Below, one piece after another: positions 7,161 to 19,369 of a stretch of 35,701 nucleotides of DNA. The first letter of the stretch is position 1, and every line of letters begins with the position of its first letter. The DNA comes from Kurthia zopfii (GTDB taxonomy: Bacteria; Bacillota; Bacilli; Bacillales_A; Planococcaceae): positions 1 through 35,701 of the forward strand of contig NZ_QFVS01000032.1 in the NCBI RefSeq assembly GCF_003143955.1, given 5' to 3'. The notes under the pieces are model-generated. The model worked only from the letters and a program-made list of their open reading frames with translations. It was not told where the DNA came from and made no database searches. A program made the position numbers and the translations under genes.

Positions 7161-8591
7161 CTATCTTTTGTTCATTTCATCAATTAATAGTTTATTAACC
7201 ATTTGAGGATTTGCTTGCCCACGAGAAGCTTTCATAATTTGACCAACTAGGAAACCGATTGCGCGGTCTTTCCCGTTTTTGAAGTCTTCGATTGATTGTG
7301 CGTTATTGTCTAATACTTCTGTAACCATCGCAAGTAATGCGCCTTCGTCAGAAATTTGTACTAAACCTTTAGCTTTTACAATTTCTTCCGCTTTACCACC
7401 ATTTTCAACTAACTCTTTGAAAACTTTCTTAGCGATTTTAGAAGAAATTGTATCAGAAGAAATCAATTTGATCATACCAGCTAAACCTTCAGGTGTAAGA
7501 GCTGTATCTTCTAATTCTTTTTGTTCAGCGTTTAGGTAAGCATTCACTTCACCCATTAACCAGTTAGAAGCAAGTTTTGCATCTGCTCCTTCAGCAACTG
7601 TTGCTTCAAAGAAATCAGCTGATTCTTTTGATAATGTTAATACATGTGCATCATAAGCCGGTAAGCCCATTTCTGCTACATAACGTGCTTTACGAGCATC
7701 CGGTAATTCAGGAATCATCGCTTTTTCACGTTCTAACCAAGCGTCATCAATTACGATGTCTACTAAGTCAGGTTCTGGGAAGTAACGGTAATCATCCGTT
7801 CCTTCTTTCACACGCATTAATAATGTTTTACCTGTTTTCTCATCAAAACGACGAGTTTCTTGCTTAATTTCGCCACCAGCATTTAATACTGCTGCTTGAC
7901 GTTTTTCTTCATACTCAATACCTTTACGAACAAAGTTGAATGAGTTTAAGTTTTTAAGCTCTGTACGCGTACCGAATTCATCTCTACCGTAAGGACGGAT
8001 TGAGATATTCGCATCACAACGTAATGAACCTTCTTCCATACGTACGTCAGAAACGCCTGTGTATTGGATGATTGCTTTTAGTTTTTCAAGGTATGCGTAA
8101 GCTTCTTCAGCACTACGAATATCTGGCTCAGATACGATCTCAACTAATGGCGTACCTTGACGGTTGTAATCGACTAATGATGCGTTAGCACCGTGCGTTA
8201 ATTTACCAGCATCTTCTTCCATGTGGATACGTGTAATACCGATACGTTTTTTCTCGCCGCCAACTTCGATTTCAATCCAGCCGTTTTCGCCGATTGGCTG
8301 ATCAAATTGTGAAATTTGGTAAGCTTTCGGATTATCTGGGTAGAAGTAGTTTTTACGGTCGAATTTAGTATGTTGGTTAATATCCATGTTTAGTGCAAGT
8401 GCAGCGCGCATAGCATAGTTAACCACTTCTTTGTTTACTACTGGTAAAACACCTGGGTAACCAAGGTCAATTACAGAAGTATTCGTATTCGGTTCAGAAC
8501 CGAATTTATTTGGAGAAGGTGAGAAGATTTTAGAGTTAGTTTTTAATTCAACGTGTACTTCTAAACCAACGACAGTTTCAAAGTTTGTCAT
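7161..8591 (-). CDS. gatB: Asp-tRNA(Asn)/Glu-tRNA(Gln) amidotransferase subunit B
   Basis: GatB is the kinase and tRNA-binding subunit of the GatCAB amidotransferase. It phosphorylates the carboxyl group on misacylated Glu-tRNA(Gln) or Asp-tRNA(Asn), using ammonia delivered from GatA. At 476 residues it has full length. The start has the family hallmark [10 protein letters not shown], with [20 protein letters not shown] and [10 protein letters not shown] following. The C-terminal YqeY-like tail ends in [13 protein letters not shown]. It is the last gene of gatCAB, separated from gatA by one base. Confidence 0.98.
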   Translation of the reverse strand: MTNFETVVGLEVHVELKTNSKIFSPSPNKFGSEPNTNTSVIDLGYPGVLPVVNKEVVNYAMRAALALNMDINQHTKFDRKNYFYPDNPKAYQISQFDQPIGENGWIEIEVGGEKKRIGITRIHMEEDAGKLTHGANASLVDYNRQGTPLVEIVSEPDIRSAEEAYAYLEKLKAIIQYTGVSDVRMEEGSLRCDANISIRPYGRDEFGTRTELKNLNSFNFVRKGIEYEEKRQAAVLNAGGEIKQETRRFDEKTGKTLLMRVKEGTDDYRYFPEPDLVDIVIDDAWLEREKAMIPELPDARKARYVAEMGLPAYDAHVLTLSKESADFFEATVAEGADAKLASNWLMGEVNAYLNAEQKELEDTALTPEGLAGMIKLISSDTISSKIAKKVFKELVENGGKAEEIVKAKGLVQISDEGALLAMVTEVLDNNAQSIEDFKNGKDRAIGFLVGQIMKASRGQANPQMVNKLLIDEMNKR

Positions 8592-8592
8592 A

Positions 8593-10053
8593 TTATTTTA
8601 CCTCCCAAGTTTGAGGTGTTTTTGTGTGGAAGTCTGTCGCTTTTTCAAACGCATCTGCCACGCGGTAAATTGTACCTTCAGCGAAGTAGTTACCGATGAT
8701 TTGTAAACCTACAGGAAGATCTGCATCAAAACCACATGGGATTGAGATTGCTGGAACACCTGCTAAGTTAATTGGAACAGTTAAAATATCGTTCGCGTAA
8801 ACTGTCATTGGATCTTCTAAGTTTTCGCCAAGTTTGAATGCAGTAGTTGGTGTTGTTGGGCCAACGATTACATCATAGTTTTTGAATACTTCATCGAAAT
8901 CTTGTTTGATTAGTGTACGAACTTGTTGTGCTTTTTTGTAGTAAGCATCGTAAGTACCAGCTGATAATGAATACGTACCAAGCATAATACGACGTTTTAC
9001 TTCATCCCCGAAACCTTGCGCACGAGTTTGTAAGTAAAGGTCTTCTAAGTTATCTGCTTCAGCACGGAAACCGTAACGGATCCCATCGAAACGTGATAAA
9101 TTTGAAGAAGCTTCTGATGAAGAAAGGATATAGTATGCTGCTAAAGCGTATTTAGAGTGAGGTAATGATACTTCATCTACTGTTGCTCCAAGTTCTTTCA
9201 GCTTGTCAATTGCAGCTTGAACTTGTGCGCGAACACCTTCAGAAACACCTTCTGCTAAATATTCTTTTGGAACAGCTACTTTAAGACCTTTAATATCGCC
9301 AGTTAATTGCTCTGCGAAATTAGGTACTTCAACATTTGCTGAAGTTGAGTCATTTGCATCTACACCTGAAATTGCTTCAAGTAATAAAGCATTGTCGCGA
9401 ACATTACGTGTGATTGGTCCAACTTGATCTAGAGAAGAAGCGAATGCTACTAATCCAAAACGAGATACACGACCGTATGTAGGTTTCATCCCTACAACGC
9501 CACAGTAAGCTGCTGGTTGGCGGATTGAACCACCAGTATCTGAACCTAATGTGAATGGTACTTCGCCTGCTGCTACTGCTGCAGCTGAACCACCTGAAGA
9601 TCCACCTGGTACATGGTTGAAGTTCCATGGATTGTGAACAGGTTTAATGCTTGAATTTTCATTCGCAGAACCCATTGCAAACTCATCCATATTTACTTTC
9701 CCAACTGTAACCATACCTGCAGCACGTAGTTTTTGAACTACTGTTGCATCGTAGATTGGGTTAAATCCTTCTAAAATTTTTGAAGCACAAGTCGTTTCTA
9801 GTCCTTCAGTTACGATATTATCCTTCACTCCGATAGGTAAACCAAATAATGGTCCACGTTCTTCGAAAGGTACTTGATCCATCTCAGCTGCTTGAGCTGT
9901 TGCTGCTTCTTTGTTAAGTGCTAAAAATGCACCAACTTCGCCATCAAGTGCTTCGATACGATCAAAAGCTTCTGCTGTTAAGTCTGCAATTGTTACTTCT
10001 TTGTTTTTAAGAAGTTCTTGCATCTCCGCAGATGTATGTTTAAACAATGACAT
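8593..10053 (-). CDS. gatA: Asp-tRNA(Asn)/Glu-tRNA(Gln) amidotransferase subunit A
   Basis: GatA is the glutaminase subunit of GatCAB, an amidase-signature enzyme that frees ammonia from glutamine for GatB. The Lys-Ser-Ser catalytic set is complete: Lys77 in GVKDN, Ser152 in GGSSGGS and Ser176 in DTGGSIRQP. Length is 486 residues, as usual. A GGAGGAA-type ribosome binding site precedes the ATG. It sits 26 bases after gatC and one base before gatB. Confidence 0.98.
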   Translation of the reverse strand: MSLFKHTSAEMQELLKNKEVTIADLTAEAFDRIEALDGEVGAFLALNKEAATAQAAEMDQVPFEERGPLFGLPIGVKDNIVTEGLETTCASKILEGFNPIYDATVVQKLRAAGMVTVGKVNMDEFAMGSANENSSIKPVHNPWNFNHVPGGSSGGSAAAVAAGEVPFTLGSDTGGSIRQPAAYCGVVGMKPTYGRVSRFGLVAFASSLDQVGPITRNVRDNALLLEAISGVDANDSTSANVEVPNFAEQLTGDIKGLKVAVPKEYLAEGVSEGVRAQVQAAIDKLKELGATVDEVSLPHSKYALAAYYILSSSEASSNLSRFDGIRYGFRAEADNLEDLYLQTRAQGFGDEVKRRIMLGTYSLSAGTYDAYYKKAQQVRTLIKQDFDEVFKNYDVIVGPTTPTTAFKLGENLEDPMTVYANDILTVPINLAGVPAISIPCGFDADLPVGLQIIGNYFAEGTIYRVADAFEKATDFHTKTPQTWEVK

Positions 10054-10079
10054 CCGAATAGTTCCTCCTTGAATTTAAT

Positions 10080-10373
10080 TTATTCAGCCATGATAGGTGG
10101 TACTTTAACAAGTCCATCTTGCTGATCTTTAACGTTTTTCATCATTAAATCACGTGATAAACCTTCTGCTGCTACATCTTCACGAAGTACATTCACTAAT
10201 GGTAGAACGTGTGTTGTCGGTTCTACATTCGTTGTGTCTAATTCGTTCAGTTGTGCCGCAAAATCAGTAATCGCACCAAGTTGACCTGCGAATTTCTCTG
10301 CTTCTTCTTCCGTAATTGCAAGACGAGCTAATTTCGCAACGTGTTTTACTTCTTCTACTGAAAGTTTTGCCAT
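10080..10373 (-). CDS. gatC: Asp-tRNA(Asn)/Glu-tRNA(Gln) amidotransferase subunit C
   Basis: GatC is the small subunit that wraps around and stabilises the GatA-GatB interface. It is 97 residues, with the typical N-terminal helices ([16 protein letters not shown]), the [11 protein letters not shown] linker and the C-terminal VKVPPIM. A strong TTTGGAGGTG site precedes the ATG at 10373. It is the first gene of gatCAB, behind the promoter at 10406-10433. Confidence 0.97.
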   Translation of the reverse strand: MAKLSVEEVKHVAKLARLAITEEEAEKFAGQLGAITDFAAQLNELDTTNVEPTTHVLPLVNVLREDVAAEGLSRDLMMKNVKDQQDGLVKVPPIMAE

Positions 10374-10405
10374 TTTCTACACCTCCAAATTCGATAACCA
10401 TACCT

Positions 10406-10433
10406 ATGATAATATCATTTTTCCGTTGGTCAA
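10406..10433 (-). promoter_or_regulatory. SigA-type promoter of gatCAB
   Basis: The minus strand shows TTGACC (10428-10433), a 16-base spacer and TATCAT (10406-10411). Each hexamer has five of six consensus bases. The transcript would begin near 10399, about 26 bases before the gatC start. Confidence 0.65.
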
Positions 10434-10540
10434 GGCAAGGTACTTTTACTTAGTGAAGTGCTTTCAACCTCTTGAAAATAAAGGGTTTTTTTAAAGTTTT
10501 TAGTTTCTTCACAATTATTCAGTCATTTTCGCACCATTTA

Positions 10541-10575
10541 AAAATAAAAAAAGAGGCCACAAATGCGTGACCTCT
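10541..10575 (-). terminator. Terminator of the pcrB-pcrA-ligA-camS operon
   Basis: AGAGGTCAC and GTGGCCTCT form a 9-position stem (10552-10575) with one G-U-type position. It is followed on the minus strand by a run of seven T and further T-rich sequence. It lies 12 bases after the camS stop codon. Confidence 0.85.
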
Positions 10576-10587
10576 CCATAACTTCGC

Positions 10588-11730
10588 TTAATCATTATAC
10601 AAGTGAATAAATGTTTCTGCTGCACCGCTCTCTTTAACAATTAAAGCTTCCGGTCCATCGACAGAAGTAATGCTCACTTCTACAGCTAAGTCTTTCGGGA
10701 ATTGTTTGACTACTTCTGTTGCAGTGTATTGTGTGAATCCTGTAATTTCAGAAGAACCATAGAATTTAATCGGAATTTGAATTTTCAATGATTGTACCTT
10801 ATCTTGCGTGTAATAGCCGGTACCGATTATATTAGCTGAATTCGTAAAGTAATTATTAATATTATCTTTGAACACTTTGAAATTATCATTTACTTCACGA
10901 TATTGATCTGATGGATTGTTCATCGGGAATAATAAGTACTCTTCGTTAATATTTTTCCAATCAGCGATAGAGGATTTCCCTTCACCAACTTGTGTAAATG
11001 TTTCATACGTACCAGGTACGATTGCTCCACGAGGTGATTGTTTAAACAAACCAACTGTAATTGGAACATTCGCTAACCCTTCCATACTTCTCATTCGTTT
11101 CACAACTTTTTCGGCAATCTTCTTACCTTCTTCCATTAACTTCGCATCATTAATCGGTTCTTCATATGTAGCCCCGAAATCTTCTTTTTGGTAGTAATAA
11201 ACAGAGTTTAATGCTAAACCAATTGATACGCCTGATAATTTCACTGAATTTTTGCCAGATTGCGTTAAGTAGTTTTGTTCTACGATGTGAGCTAAATAAA
11301 CAGGTGCTTCTTTGGCTCTTTTAGTAGGCGAAAGTCCTTTGTCGCTAGGATTCAAACCTTTTGGATCTTGATTTTTACGCGCTAACCACGAAGATACTGT
11401 ATCTTTATCTAAGTACTGCCCTTCTTGGAAAAAGTACTTATCAGGATCGAATGACTTTTGAGAGATTCGATTCAAACCAAGTTCCGCTTCTTTAATATCA
11501 TAACTCGAATGAATATTCGACACGATTAAACCACGGCTCGCGCTTTTTTTGTATGGCAATAAAGTACGGTAATATTGACCATCCGTTTTTGTATTCGGAA
11601 TAATGGTAGACGATTCTTCTCCGCCTTTTTGCGTTACGACTTCTTTATTATCTTTTGATAGTGGATTTGTACATCCTGCCAACAGTGTTGCTGCAAGCAC
11701 TGCTGGAATCCAGCGACGCATTTTCATCAT
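10588..11730 (-). CDS. camS: CamS family sex pheromone lipoprotein (YerH)
   Basis: This is an extracytoplasmic lipoprotein of the CamS family, named after the staphylococcal protein whose signal peptide releases a pheromone-like peptide. Its cellular role in Bacillales is not well defined. It is 380 residues. The lipoprotein signal has basic residues at 3-6, a hydrophobic core and the lipobox LAGC with lipidated Cys20. The mature part is hydrophilic. A ribosome binding site AAAGGAG precedes two adjacent ATG codons; the first is used. It is the last gene of the pcrB-pcrA-ligA operon, 12 bases after ligA, the same place as B. subtilis yerH. Confidence 0.93.
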   Translation of the reverse strand: MMKMRRWIPAVLAATLLAGCTNPLSKDNKEVVTQKGGEESSTIIPNTKTDGQYYRTLLPYKKSASRGLIVSNIHSSYDIKEAELGLNRISQKSFDPDKYFFQEGQYLDKDTVSSWLARKNQDPKGLNPSDKGLSPTKRAKEAPVYLAHIVEQNYLTQSGKNSVKLSGVSIGLALNSVYYYQKEDFGATYEEPINDAKLMEEGKKIAEKVVKRMRSMEGLANVPITVGLFKQSPRGAIVPGTYETFTQVGEGKSSIADWKNINEEYLLFPMNNPSDQYREVNDNFKVFKDNINNYFTNSANIIGTGYYTQDKVQSLKIQIPIKFYGSSEITGFTQYTATEVVKQFPKDLAVEVSITSVDGPEALIVKESGAAETFIHLYND

Positions 11731-11742
11731 TAAAGGACTCCT

Positions 11743-13767
<2,025 letters not shown>

Positions 13768-16029
13768 TTATACTTTATCGATTGGTGCGAATTTCGCTAA
13801 TAATCGTTTAATACCTGTAGGGGTTGGGAATGCAATATCAAGTTCCATCGCTTCTCCCTCACCACGCACACTAACAACTGTTCCAACGCCCCATTTTTTA
13901 TGAGATGCTTTATCGCCAGCTGCCCAAGTCATTTTGTCGCCACCAGACTCTTTGTAATTCGAAGTCGTTTTCAAGTTTGGACCTGTTGTCGTTTTACGGA
14001 AGCCTGAAGCTGCACGTCTTGGAGCTGTTGAAGATGATGAACTGCCACCAAATGATGACGATTGAGATGCGATTTCTTCTAAGATTTCTGAATCGATTTC
14101 TTGAATGAAGCGAGATGGACTGTTGAAACTACTACGACCAAATAATGTACGAGTTTGCGCACACGAGATGAATAACTGTTCTTCAGCACGCGTAATCCCT
14201 ACATACGCAAGGCGGCGTTCTTCTTCCATTTCATCATTATCATTGACTGAACGTGAGTGAGGGAAAATATTTTCCTCCATACCGATGATGAAGACAACTG
14301 GGAACTCTAGACCTTTCGCCGAGTGCATTGTCATTAATACAATACCCGCTCCCTTGTCTTTTTCTTCCTCATCCTTACCTAAAGTATCGATATCCGCAAT
14401 CAATGCTAAGTCCGTTAAGAAAGCGACTAATGTCTTATCTTCACTTTGCGCTTCGAACGCTTTCGTTACAGATAAAAACTCATCGATATTTTCTAAACGA
14501 CTTTGAGCTTCAATTGTTTTTTCTAGTTTCAGCATTTCACGGTAGCCTGATTTTTCAAGAATTTCTTCTACTAATTCAGTTACCGACATATATTCTTGCA
14601 TTTGCGTAAGATTTTTGATCATCGCATGGAAATGGATTGTCGCATTCGTCGCTTTACCAGGTAAGCCCATGAAATCAACTTCTGCAAGTGCATCAAAAAT
14701 TGAGCGATCTGCTTCAAGTGCATTCACCGCAATTCGGTCAAATGACGTTGCACCGATTCCACGTTTCGGCTCATTAATAATACGTGCCAATGATAGATCA
14801 TCATCATTGTTTGCGATAAGGCGTAAGTAAGCAAGTAAGTCTTTGATTTCTTTACGATCATAGAATTTCGTGCCGCCGACAATCGTATAATCCATATTTG
14901 ATTTAACGAGCATTTCCTCCATCACACGCGATTGAGCATTCGTGCGGTAAAGAATAGCGAAATCTTCTGCTTTACGGTTTTTGTATAGCATTTGTTCTTG
15001 AATCGTCTTCACAACAAATTGCGCTTCCGCCTTCTCATTGTATGCACGATAAACCGAGATTTTCTCTCCATCTTGATTATCTGTACGTAACTCTTTCGGG
15101 AAACGACTTGAGTTATTTTTGATGACCGCATTAGCAGCTTGTAAAATCGTCTTCGTCGAGCGATAGTTTTGTTCTAACATAATCGTTTTGGCAGTTGGAT
15201 AGTCTTTTGAGAAAGAAAGGATGTTTTGAATATCCGCTCCACGCCAACGATAAATCGATTGATCCGAATCACCAACAACACAAATATTTTCGTGATTTTT
15301 CGCAAGAAGTTTCACTAAAGTGTATTGTGTATGGTTCGTATCTTGATATTCATCCACATGAATATATTGAAAGCGATCTTGATAATATTCAAGTACTTCT
15401 GGCACTTCTTTGAAGAGACGAATCGTAATCATAATCAAATCATCAAAGTCCAATGATTGGTTTTTACGTAGTCTATGTTGATAGTTCTCATAAACTTTTA
15501 AAATCGTTTGTTCATGTGGATTATTACTGCTCACTTGCTTGCTATAATCATCTACCGAAACGCCTTCGTTCTTAGCTGAACTAATCGCATTCAATAACAT
15601 GCGCGGATCATTTTGTTTCGGATCAATATTCAATTCTTTTAAGGCATTCTTAATAACTGACAGCTGATCTGTCGTATCTAAAATTGAAAAGTTCTTATTG
15701 TAACCAATTCGATCGATATCTCTTCTTAAAATTCGCACGCACATTGAGTGGAATGTCGAAACCCACATTCGGTCGCCCGTACCATTTCCTAAAATTGCAT
15801 CGATACGATTTCTCATCTCACGCGCGGCTTTATTCGTAAATGTAATCGCTAAAATATTTGATGGTTTAATCGCTTTTTGGATGACTAAGTAAGCAATTCT
15901 ATGTGTTAATACGCGTGTTTTCCCTGAACCTGCTCCTGCCATAATTAGCAATGGTCCTTCTGTTGCTTGCACAGCTTCTGCTTGCTGTGGATTCATACCT
16001 CTTAATAAGTTATTCGTTAATTGATTCAT
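13768..16029 (-). CDS. pcrA: ATP-dependent DNA helicase PcrA (UvrD family)
   Basis: PcrA is an essential SF1A 3'-to-5' helicase that removes RecA filaments, resolves replication-transcription conflicts and drives rolling-circle plasmid replication. It is 753 residues. Walker A AGAGSGKT has Lys37. VDEYQDTN (motif II), [12 protein letters not shown] (III), EQNYRST (IV) and VGITRAEE (VI) follow in order. A low-complexity Ser/Gly linker (about 665-700) leads to the C-terminal Tudor-like domain ([12 protein letters not shown]) that binds RNA polymerase. It lies 34 bases after pcrB and 18 before ligA. Confidence 0.98.
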   Translation of the reverse strand: MNQLTNNLLRGMNPQQAEAVQATEGPLLIMAGAGSGKTRVLTHRIAYLVIQKAIKPSNILAITFTNKAAREMRNRIDAILGNGTGDRMWVSTFHSMCVRILRRDIDRIGYNKNFSILDTTDQLSVIKNALKELNIDPKQNDPRMLLNAISSAKNEGVSVDDYSKQVSSNNPHEQTILKVYENYQHRLRKNQSLDFDDLIMITIRLFKEVPEVLEYYQDRFQYIHVDEYQDTNHTQYTLVKLLAKNHENICVVGDSDQSIYRWRGADIQNILSFSKDYPTAKTIMLEQNYRSTKTILQAANAVIKNNSSRFPKELRTDNQDGEKISVYRAYNEKAEAQFVVKTIQEQMLYKNRKAEDFAILYRTNAQSRVMEEMLVKSNMDYTIVGGTKFYDRKEIKDLLAYLRLIANNDDDLSLARIINEPKRGIGATSFDRIAVNALEADRSIFDALAEVDFMGLPGKATNATIHFHAMIKNLTQMQEYMSVTELVEEILEKSGYREMLKLEKTIEAQSRLENIDEFLSVTKAFEAQSEDKTLVAFLTDLALIADIDTLGKDEEEKDKGAGIVLMTMHSAKGLEFPVVFIIGMEENIFPHSRSVNDNDEMEEERRLAYVGITRAEEQLFISCAQTRTLFGRSSFNSPSRFIQEIDSEILEEIASQSSSFGGSSSSSTAPRRAASGFRKTTTGPNLKTTSNYKESGGDKMTWAAGDKASHKKWGVGTVVSVRGEGEAMELDIAFPTPTGIKRLLAKFAPIDKV

Positions 16030-16063
16030 ATCGCACCGTCCCTTACAAACATTTGTTCTTAAA

Positions 16064-16753
16064 TTATATCGTAACCTTCACTGCTTTAACAGTTTTTAAG
16101 GCATTTTTTAGATCATCATAAATAATATTCCCTACTACAATTGTATCCGCGTATTGCGCCATTTCCTCCGCTTGTTCTAGTGTCGTAATACCTCCACCAT
16201 AAAACAATTGCGTGTGATTTAACTCTTGCGCAATATCCTTCACCAATTCCGGCGAACCATACATGCCACTATACTCTACATATAAAATTGGCAGTTTAAA
16301 ATAATGCTCCACCATACGTGCGTATGCAATCACTTCTTCATGCGTTAAGTCCGCTTGTGCAGCTGTCAATTTCGCCGCTTTACAATCTGGGTTCAATATA
16401 ATATACCCTTCTGCTACAAGTTCATCCCAATGCATGAAATCTCCATATGCAGTAATGGCCTCATGATGTAAATCCTTGACCCATCTCGTATCCGTACTAT
16501 TTAAAACGGTTGGAATGAAAAAATAATCAAACCCGGGTGTGACTGATTCAATCGTAGAAACCTCTAGTATAACAGGAACAGAATATCTACGTACACGAGC
16601 AAGTAAATCTAATACGCCGTCTGACGTTACATCATCAGATCCTCCCACTAGAATACCATCCGTACCCGATTCACAAATCATTTCTAAATGTTCCTCTGAA
16701 ATTAACTTCGCAGGATCTAATTTAAACATATGTTGCCAATTTTCAAATTCCAT
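16064..16753 (-). CDS. pcrB: Heptaprenylglyceryl phosphate synthase PcrB
   Basis: PcrB is a TIM-barrel prenyltransferase that joins heptaprenyl diphosphate to glycerol-1-phosphate, giving an archaeal-type ether lipid in Bacillales. It is 229 residues. KLDPAK at the start, [11 protein letters not shown], the [10 protein letters not shown] strand and [12 protein letters not shown] match the GGGPS/PcrB family, and LFYGGGI plus DTIVVGN form the phosphate-binding end of the barrel. The start follows a TAGGTGGAG site. It is the first gene of the pcrB-pcrA-ligA-camS operon, separated from yerC by a terminator. Confidence 0.95.
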   Translation of the reverse strand: MEFENWQHMFKLDPAKLISEEHLEMICESGTDGILVGGSDDVTSDGVLDLLARVRRYSVPVILEVSTIESVTPGFDYFFIPTVLNSTDTRWVKDLHHEAITAYGDFMHWDELVAEGYIILNPDCKAAKLTAAQADLTHEEVIAYARMVEHYFKLPILYVEYSGMYGSPELVKDIAQELNHTQLFYGGGITTLEQAEEMAQYADTIVVGNIIYDDLKNALKTVKAVKVTI

Positions 16754-16829
16754 ACCGCTCCACCTATCTCTAAATTATCTTCTTCTCATAGTATATAAAA
16801 AATTCTACTCAACTACTAACTATACAACA

Positions 16830-16867
16830 GAAAAAGTGCCCCCGAGTAATAATCACTCAAAGACACT
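16830..16867 (-). terminator. Terminator of yerC
   Basis: On the minus strand AGTGTCTTTGAGT (16855-16867) pairs with ACTCGGGGGCACT (16835-16847), with several G-U pairs, followed by five T. It lies 16 bases after the yerC stop and before pcrB, so pcrB probably has its own promoter in the 80 bases that remain. I saw no convincing hexamer pair there. Confidence 0.75.
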
Positions 16868-16882
16868 ATTATTTAAAAAAAT

Positions 16883-17203
16883 TTATTTGCGACCTGCGTC
16901 AAATGGTTGTTCTTCTGGATAAAGTCTACCTAACATTTCATCATATGTGTCGTTACCATAATCAAAGCAACGGCGTACACGTGAAATAGTAGCTGTTGAA
17001 GCACCCGTTTCATTTTTAATTGTTTCGTATGTTTTTTTCAAACGTAGTAAATGAGCTACTTCAAAACGTTGTGCTAATGATTGAATTTCACTCATCGTAC
17101 ATAAGTCATCAAAGAATTTATAACATTCATCTAAGTCTTTTAGTTCTAAAACGGCCTTAAATAATTGATCTGTTTGATGGCCTTTAATTTTTTCGATCTG
17201 CAT
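16883..17203 (-). CDS. yerC: YerC/YecD family TrpR-related DNA-binding protein
   Basis: This is a 106-residue, mostly helical protein of the TrpR-like YerC/YecD family. The helix-turn-helix is visible near residues 55-80 (TYETIKNETGASTATISRV). The preceding AQRFEVAHLL segment is the conserved dimer region. No ligand is established for this group, so a repressor role is inferred from the fold. The start follows AAGGAGG by about 11 bases. It is flanked on both sides by terminators, so it is probably transcribed alone, and it keeps the B. subtilis position between yerA and pcrB. Confidence 0.9.
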   Translation of the reverse strand: MQIEKIKGHQTDQLFKAVLELKDLDECYKFFDDLCTMSEIQSLAQRFEVAHLLRLKKTYETIKNETGASTATISRVRRCFDYGNDTYDEMLGRLYPEEQPFDAGRK

Positions 17204-17288
17204 GGATTATGAATCCTCCTTCCAAAGGTTCTATAAAAATTGAGATTGTGTTCATATACTCTTATTTTAGCACCAGTATGAAGAAGAA

Positions 17289-17306
17289 AAAAGTATTAAT
17301 ACTTTT
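17289..17306 (-). terminator. Terminator of the YerA-type gene
   Basis: AAAAGTATT and AATACTTTT (17289-17306) form a 9-bp perfect palindrome, followed on the minus strand by TTCTTCTTC. It lies 23 bases after the stop codon at 17329. A possible yerC extended -10 (TGCTAAAAT) lies just beyond it. Confidence 0.55.
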
Positions 17307-17328
17307 ATTCTGTAAATCGTTAAAGTGT

Positions 17329-19059
17329 TTAGCGCATTACTGAAGGGAAAAGAACGCGATTTTTCATAACATCATAAATCCCTCGTTGTGTTACGCGAAT
17401 ATATGGCAGATGCGTTGATTGTAAAAACAGTAATGTATAGATCGCATCACCATGCTTAAATCCTCGCTCTTTCAACGCTGCTTTTAATTTTTTCTCTTGC
17501 TCAATTACGACTTCCACAGGTTCGCTCGATACATTGGCACCGATTTGAAGTGGAATGGAAGCTACAACCTCATCATTCTCAACAAGTACGACTGCTCCAC
17601 GCGTTTTCTTCATCTCATTGAATGCTTGATGCATCGCTTTGACGTTTTTACCGATTAAAATAATATCGCCTGTGCAAGAATACGAAGTGGCTAAACCTTC
17701 AACTGAAGTCGCAAAACCTTTGATCAATGTGTTCACACGCCATTTACCGTGACGGTCAACTAACATTAAGTAACATTCATCATGGTCATTCGTTAAGAAG
17801 CCCTCACTCGTATGAAGATTCGTACTGTAAAGTTTCGTGATGACGTCATTCTCCATCTGAATACCAAACGGCGTAGAGAATTGGAAATCTTCATCTGTTA
17901 AGTCCACATCCACTTCTAACTCTGCGAATGGTCCCCAATCGATTGGCTCCATGTCATGAACTTTTTGATTGTCCTTCTTCAGCCAAACACCTTTTGATAA
18001 TACATCTACAGGTGTTGGATGGAACTCATCTTGCAAAAAGTTTAATGATGCAAAGCGACCTGTCGCGATGACACCATGAATATGTGTAAGATCATAGTAA
18101 TTCGCTACATTGTATGAAGCCATTTGGTAGGCTTGAATCGGTGGTACACCTGCATCAAGTGCGACTTGAATACATTTATCCATCATGCCATCTTCATAAA
18201 ATGTTGGTGTAGCGCCATCCGTCGTCATCATTAGATGGTCGAAAATATCTAATTCACGCTCGACAATTTCCTTCAATAAAATCGGTAAGTCTGGACGAAT
18301 TGATGAATGACGTAATGTAACCGCATAGCCATGTAAAATACGATTCTCTACTTCATCTACTGTCATCGCCTCATGATCACCATCAGCACCGAATAATTTC
18401 AATTTCGCTAAAGTGCGTGAAGATGCGCCAGGCAGATGCGTTTCGATTTTTTTATGATGCGCGCGTGATGCTTGCAGCCAATAAAGCATTTGATCATCGC
18501 CAGCAAGAAGTCTTGGCCAACCTGTTAGTTCCCCGCCCATTAAAACATCTTGGCGAGCCCCCCACTCCATTAAAGAAGCAGAAGTAAATAAATTATGTTC
18601 GTGAATTAATTCGGATTGTGAATCGAATCTCATCCACCAGTAAAAGTGGAATGGTCGCTCTTTTAATTGATCCATAATATTGAATGAATCTGTATTTTGC
18701 AATGCTAAAAATAACATCAGATTATCTGAAATAAATGAAGTCGTACCCGTTTGCCCTGCGTAGTCAGCAAGCGTCAAAGGGTTGTAAAGTTGGTATGGAT
18801 GGACATGCGGCTCTACATAACCAGGGACAATCGTTTTCCCCGATGCATCAAAAACCTCTGTTCCTTCCATTTTAGGTGGCATTTTAGGGCCAGCATAAAC
18901 AATGCGATCCTCTAAAATCCAAATATTACCCTCAATCCATTTTTTATAAATGCTGTGCAAATAGCGAGCATTCGTAATCACCATTGAAGGAGATTTCTTT
19001 CCATCAATGACATCAATTTGTTTGCGTATTTCATGAATTTTCCAATTCGGATGCTTCAT
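17329..19059 (-). CDS. yerA: YerA-type adenine deaminase-like amidohydrolase
   Basis: This is a 576-residue metal-dependent amidohydrolase of the adenine deaminase (AdeC-like) family. The architecture is an N-terminal beta domain, a TIM barrel starting at VPGYVEPHVHP with metal ligands His84 and His86, and a C-terminal adenine deaminase domain (about 410-576). Sequence and position next to purD and yerC match B. subtilis YerA. Whether YerA-type proteins deaminate adenine is less certain than for AdeC, so the substrate is an inference from family and from the nearby purine genes. An ATG at 19068 lies only two bases from AGGAGG; the ATG at 19059, 11 bases away, is preferred. It is probably a single gene. 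Confidence 0.85.
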   Translation of the reverse strand: MKHPNWKIHEIRKQIDVIDGKKSPSMVITNARYLHSIYKKWIEGNIWILEDRIVYAGPKMPPKMEGTEVFDASGKTIVPGYVEPHVHPYQLYNPLTLADYAGQTGTTSFISDNLMLFLALQNTDSFNIMDQLKERPFHFYWWMRFDSQSELIHEHNLFTSASLMEWGARQDVLMGGELTGWPRLLAGDDQMLYWLQASRAHHKKIETHLPGASSRTLAKLKLFGADGDHEAMTVDEVENRILHGYAVTLRHSSIRPDLPILLKEIVERELDIFDHLMMTTDGATPTFYEDGMMDKCIQVALDAGVPPIQAYQMASYNVANYYDLTHIHGVIATGRFASLNFLQDEFHPTPVDVLSKGVWLKKDNQKVHDMEPIDWGPFAELEVDVDLTDEDFQFSTPFGIQMENDVITKLYSTNLHTSEGFLTNDHDECYLMLVDRHGKWRVNTLIKGFATSVEGLATSYSCTGDIILIGKNVKAMHQAFNEMKKTRGAVVLVENDEVVASIPLQIGANVSSEPVEVVIEQEKKLKAALKERGFKHGDAIYTLLFLQSTHLPYIRVTQRGIYDVMKNRVLFPSVMR

Positions 19060-19369
19060 TACTAACATCTCCTCCTATATCTCTGTTGCATTAAAAAATG
19101 ATGATTAATGAATACAACGCATGAATGTTAATATCCTATCATAATAGTCGGATAGTAGACAGTCCAAACAAGCATTGTACAAAAAATTGTTGAAAATTAA
19201 ATTATTTTCTACTTTACGCATTACCTATTTTAAAGGTAATTTTTTGAAAACGCTATCATAAACCCCCGAAATGAGGAAAGAAATATTATTCTGTGCGAAT
19301 ATTCCTCATTTTCAAAAGATGACAGATATTCCCTCCAACTCATTTATGTTGAACAAATATCTTGATGAC
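19060..19369. other. Gene-free spacer with one hairpin
   Basis: This 310-base AT-rich stretch separates the small amidohydrolase from the YerA-type gene. It holds the latter's AGGAGG site (19071-19076) and a 10-bp hairpin, AAATGAGGAA (19269-19278) with TTCCTCATTT (19302-19311), with a 23-base loop. The hairpin lacks a T run on either strand, so it is not a clear terminator. No reading frame or RNA gene was recognised. Confidence 0.6.

Noticed and set aside
19269-19311. Terminator after the small amidohydrolase
   Set aside because: The 10-bp stem is real but has a 23-base loop and no T run on either strand, so I record it only as a hairpin in the spacer.
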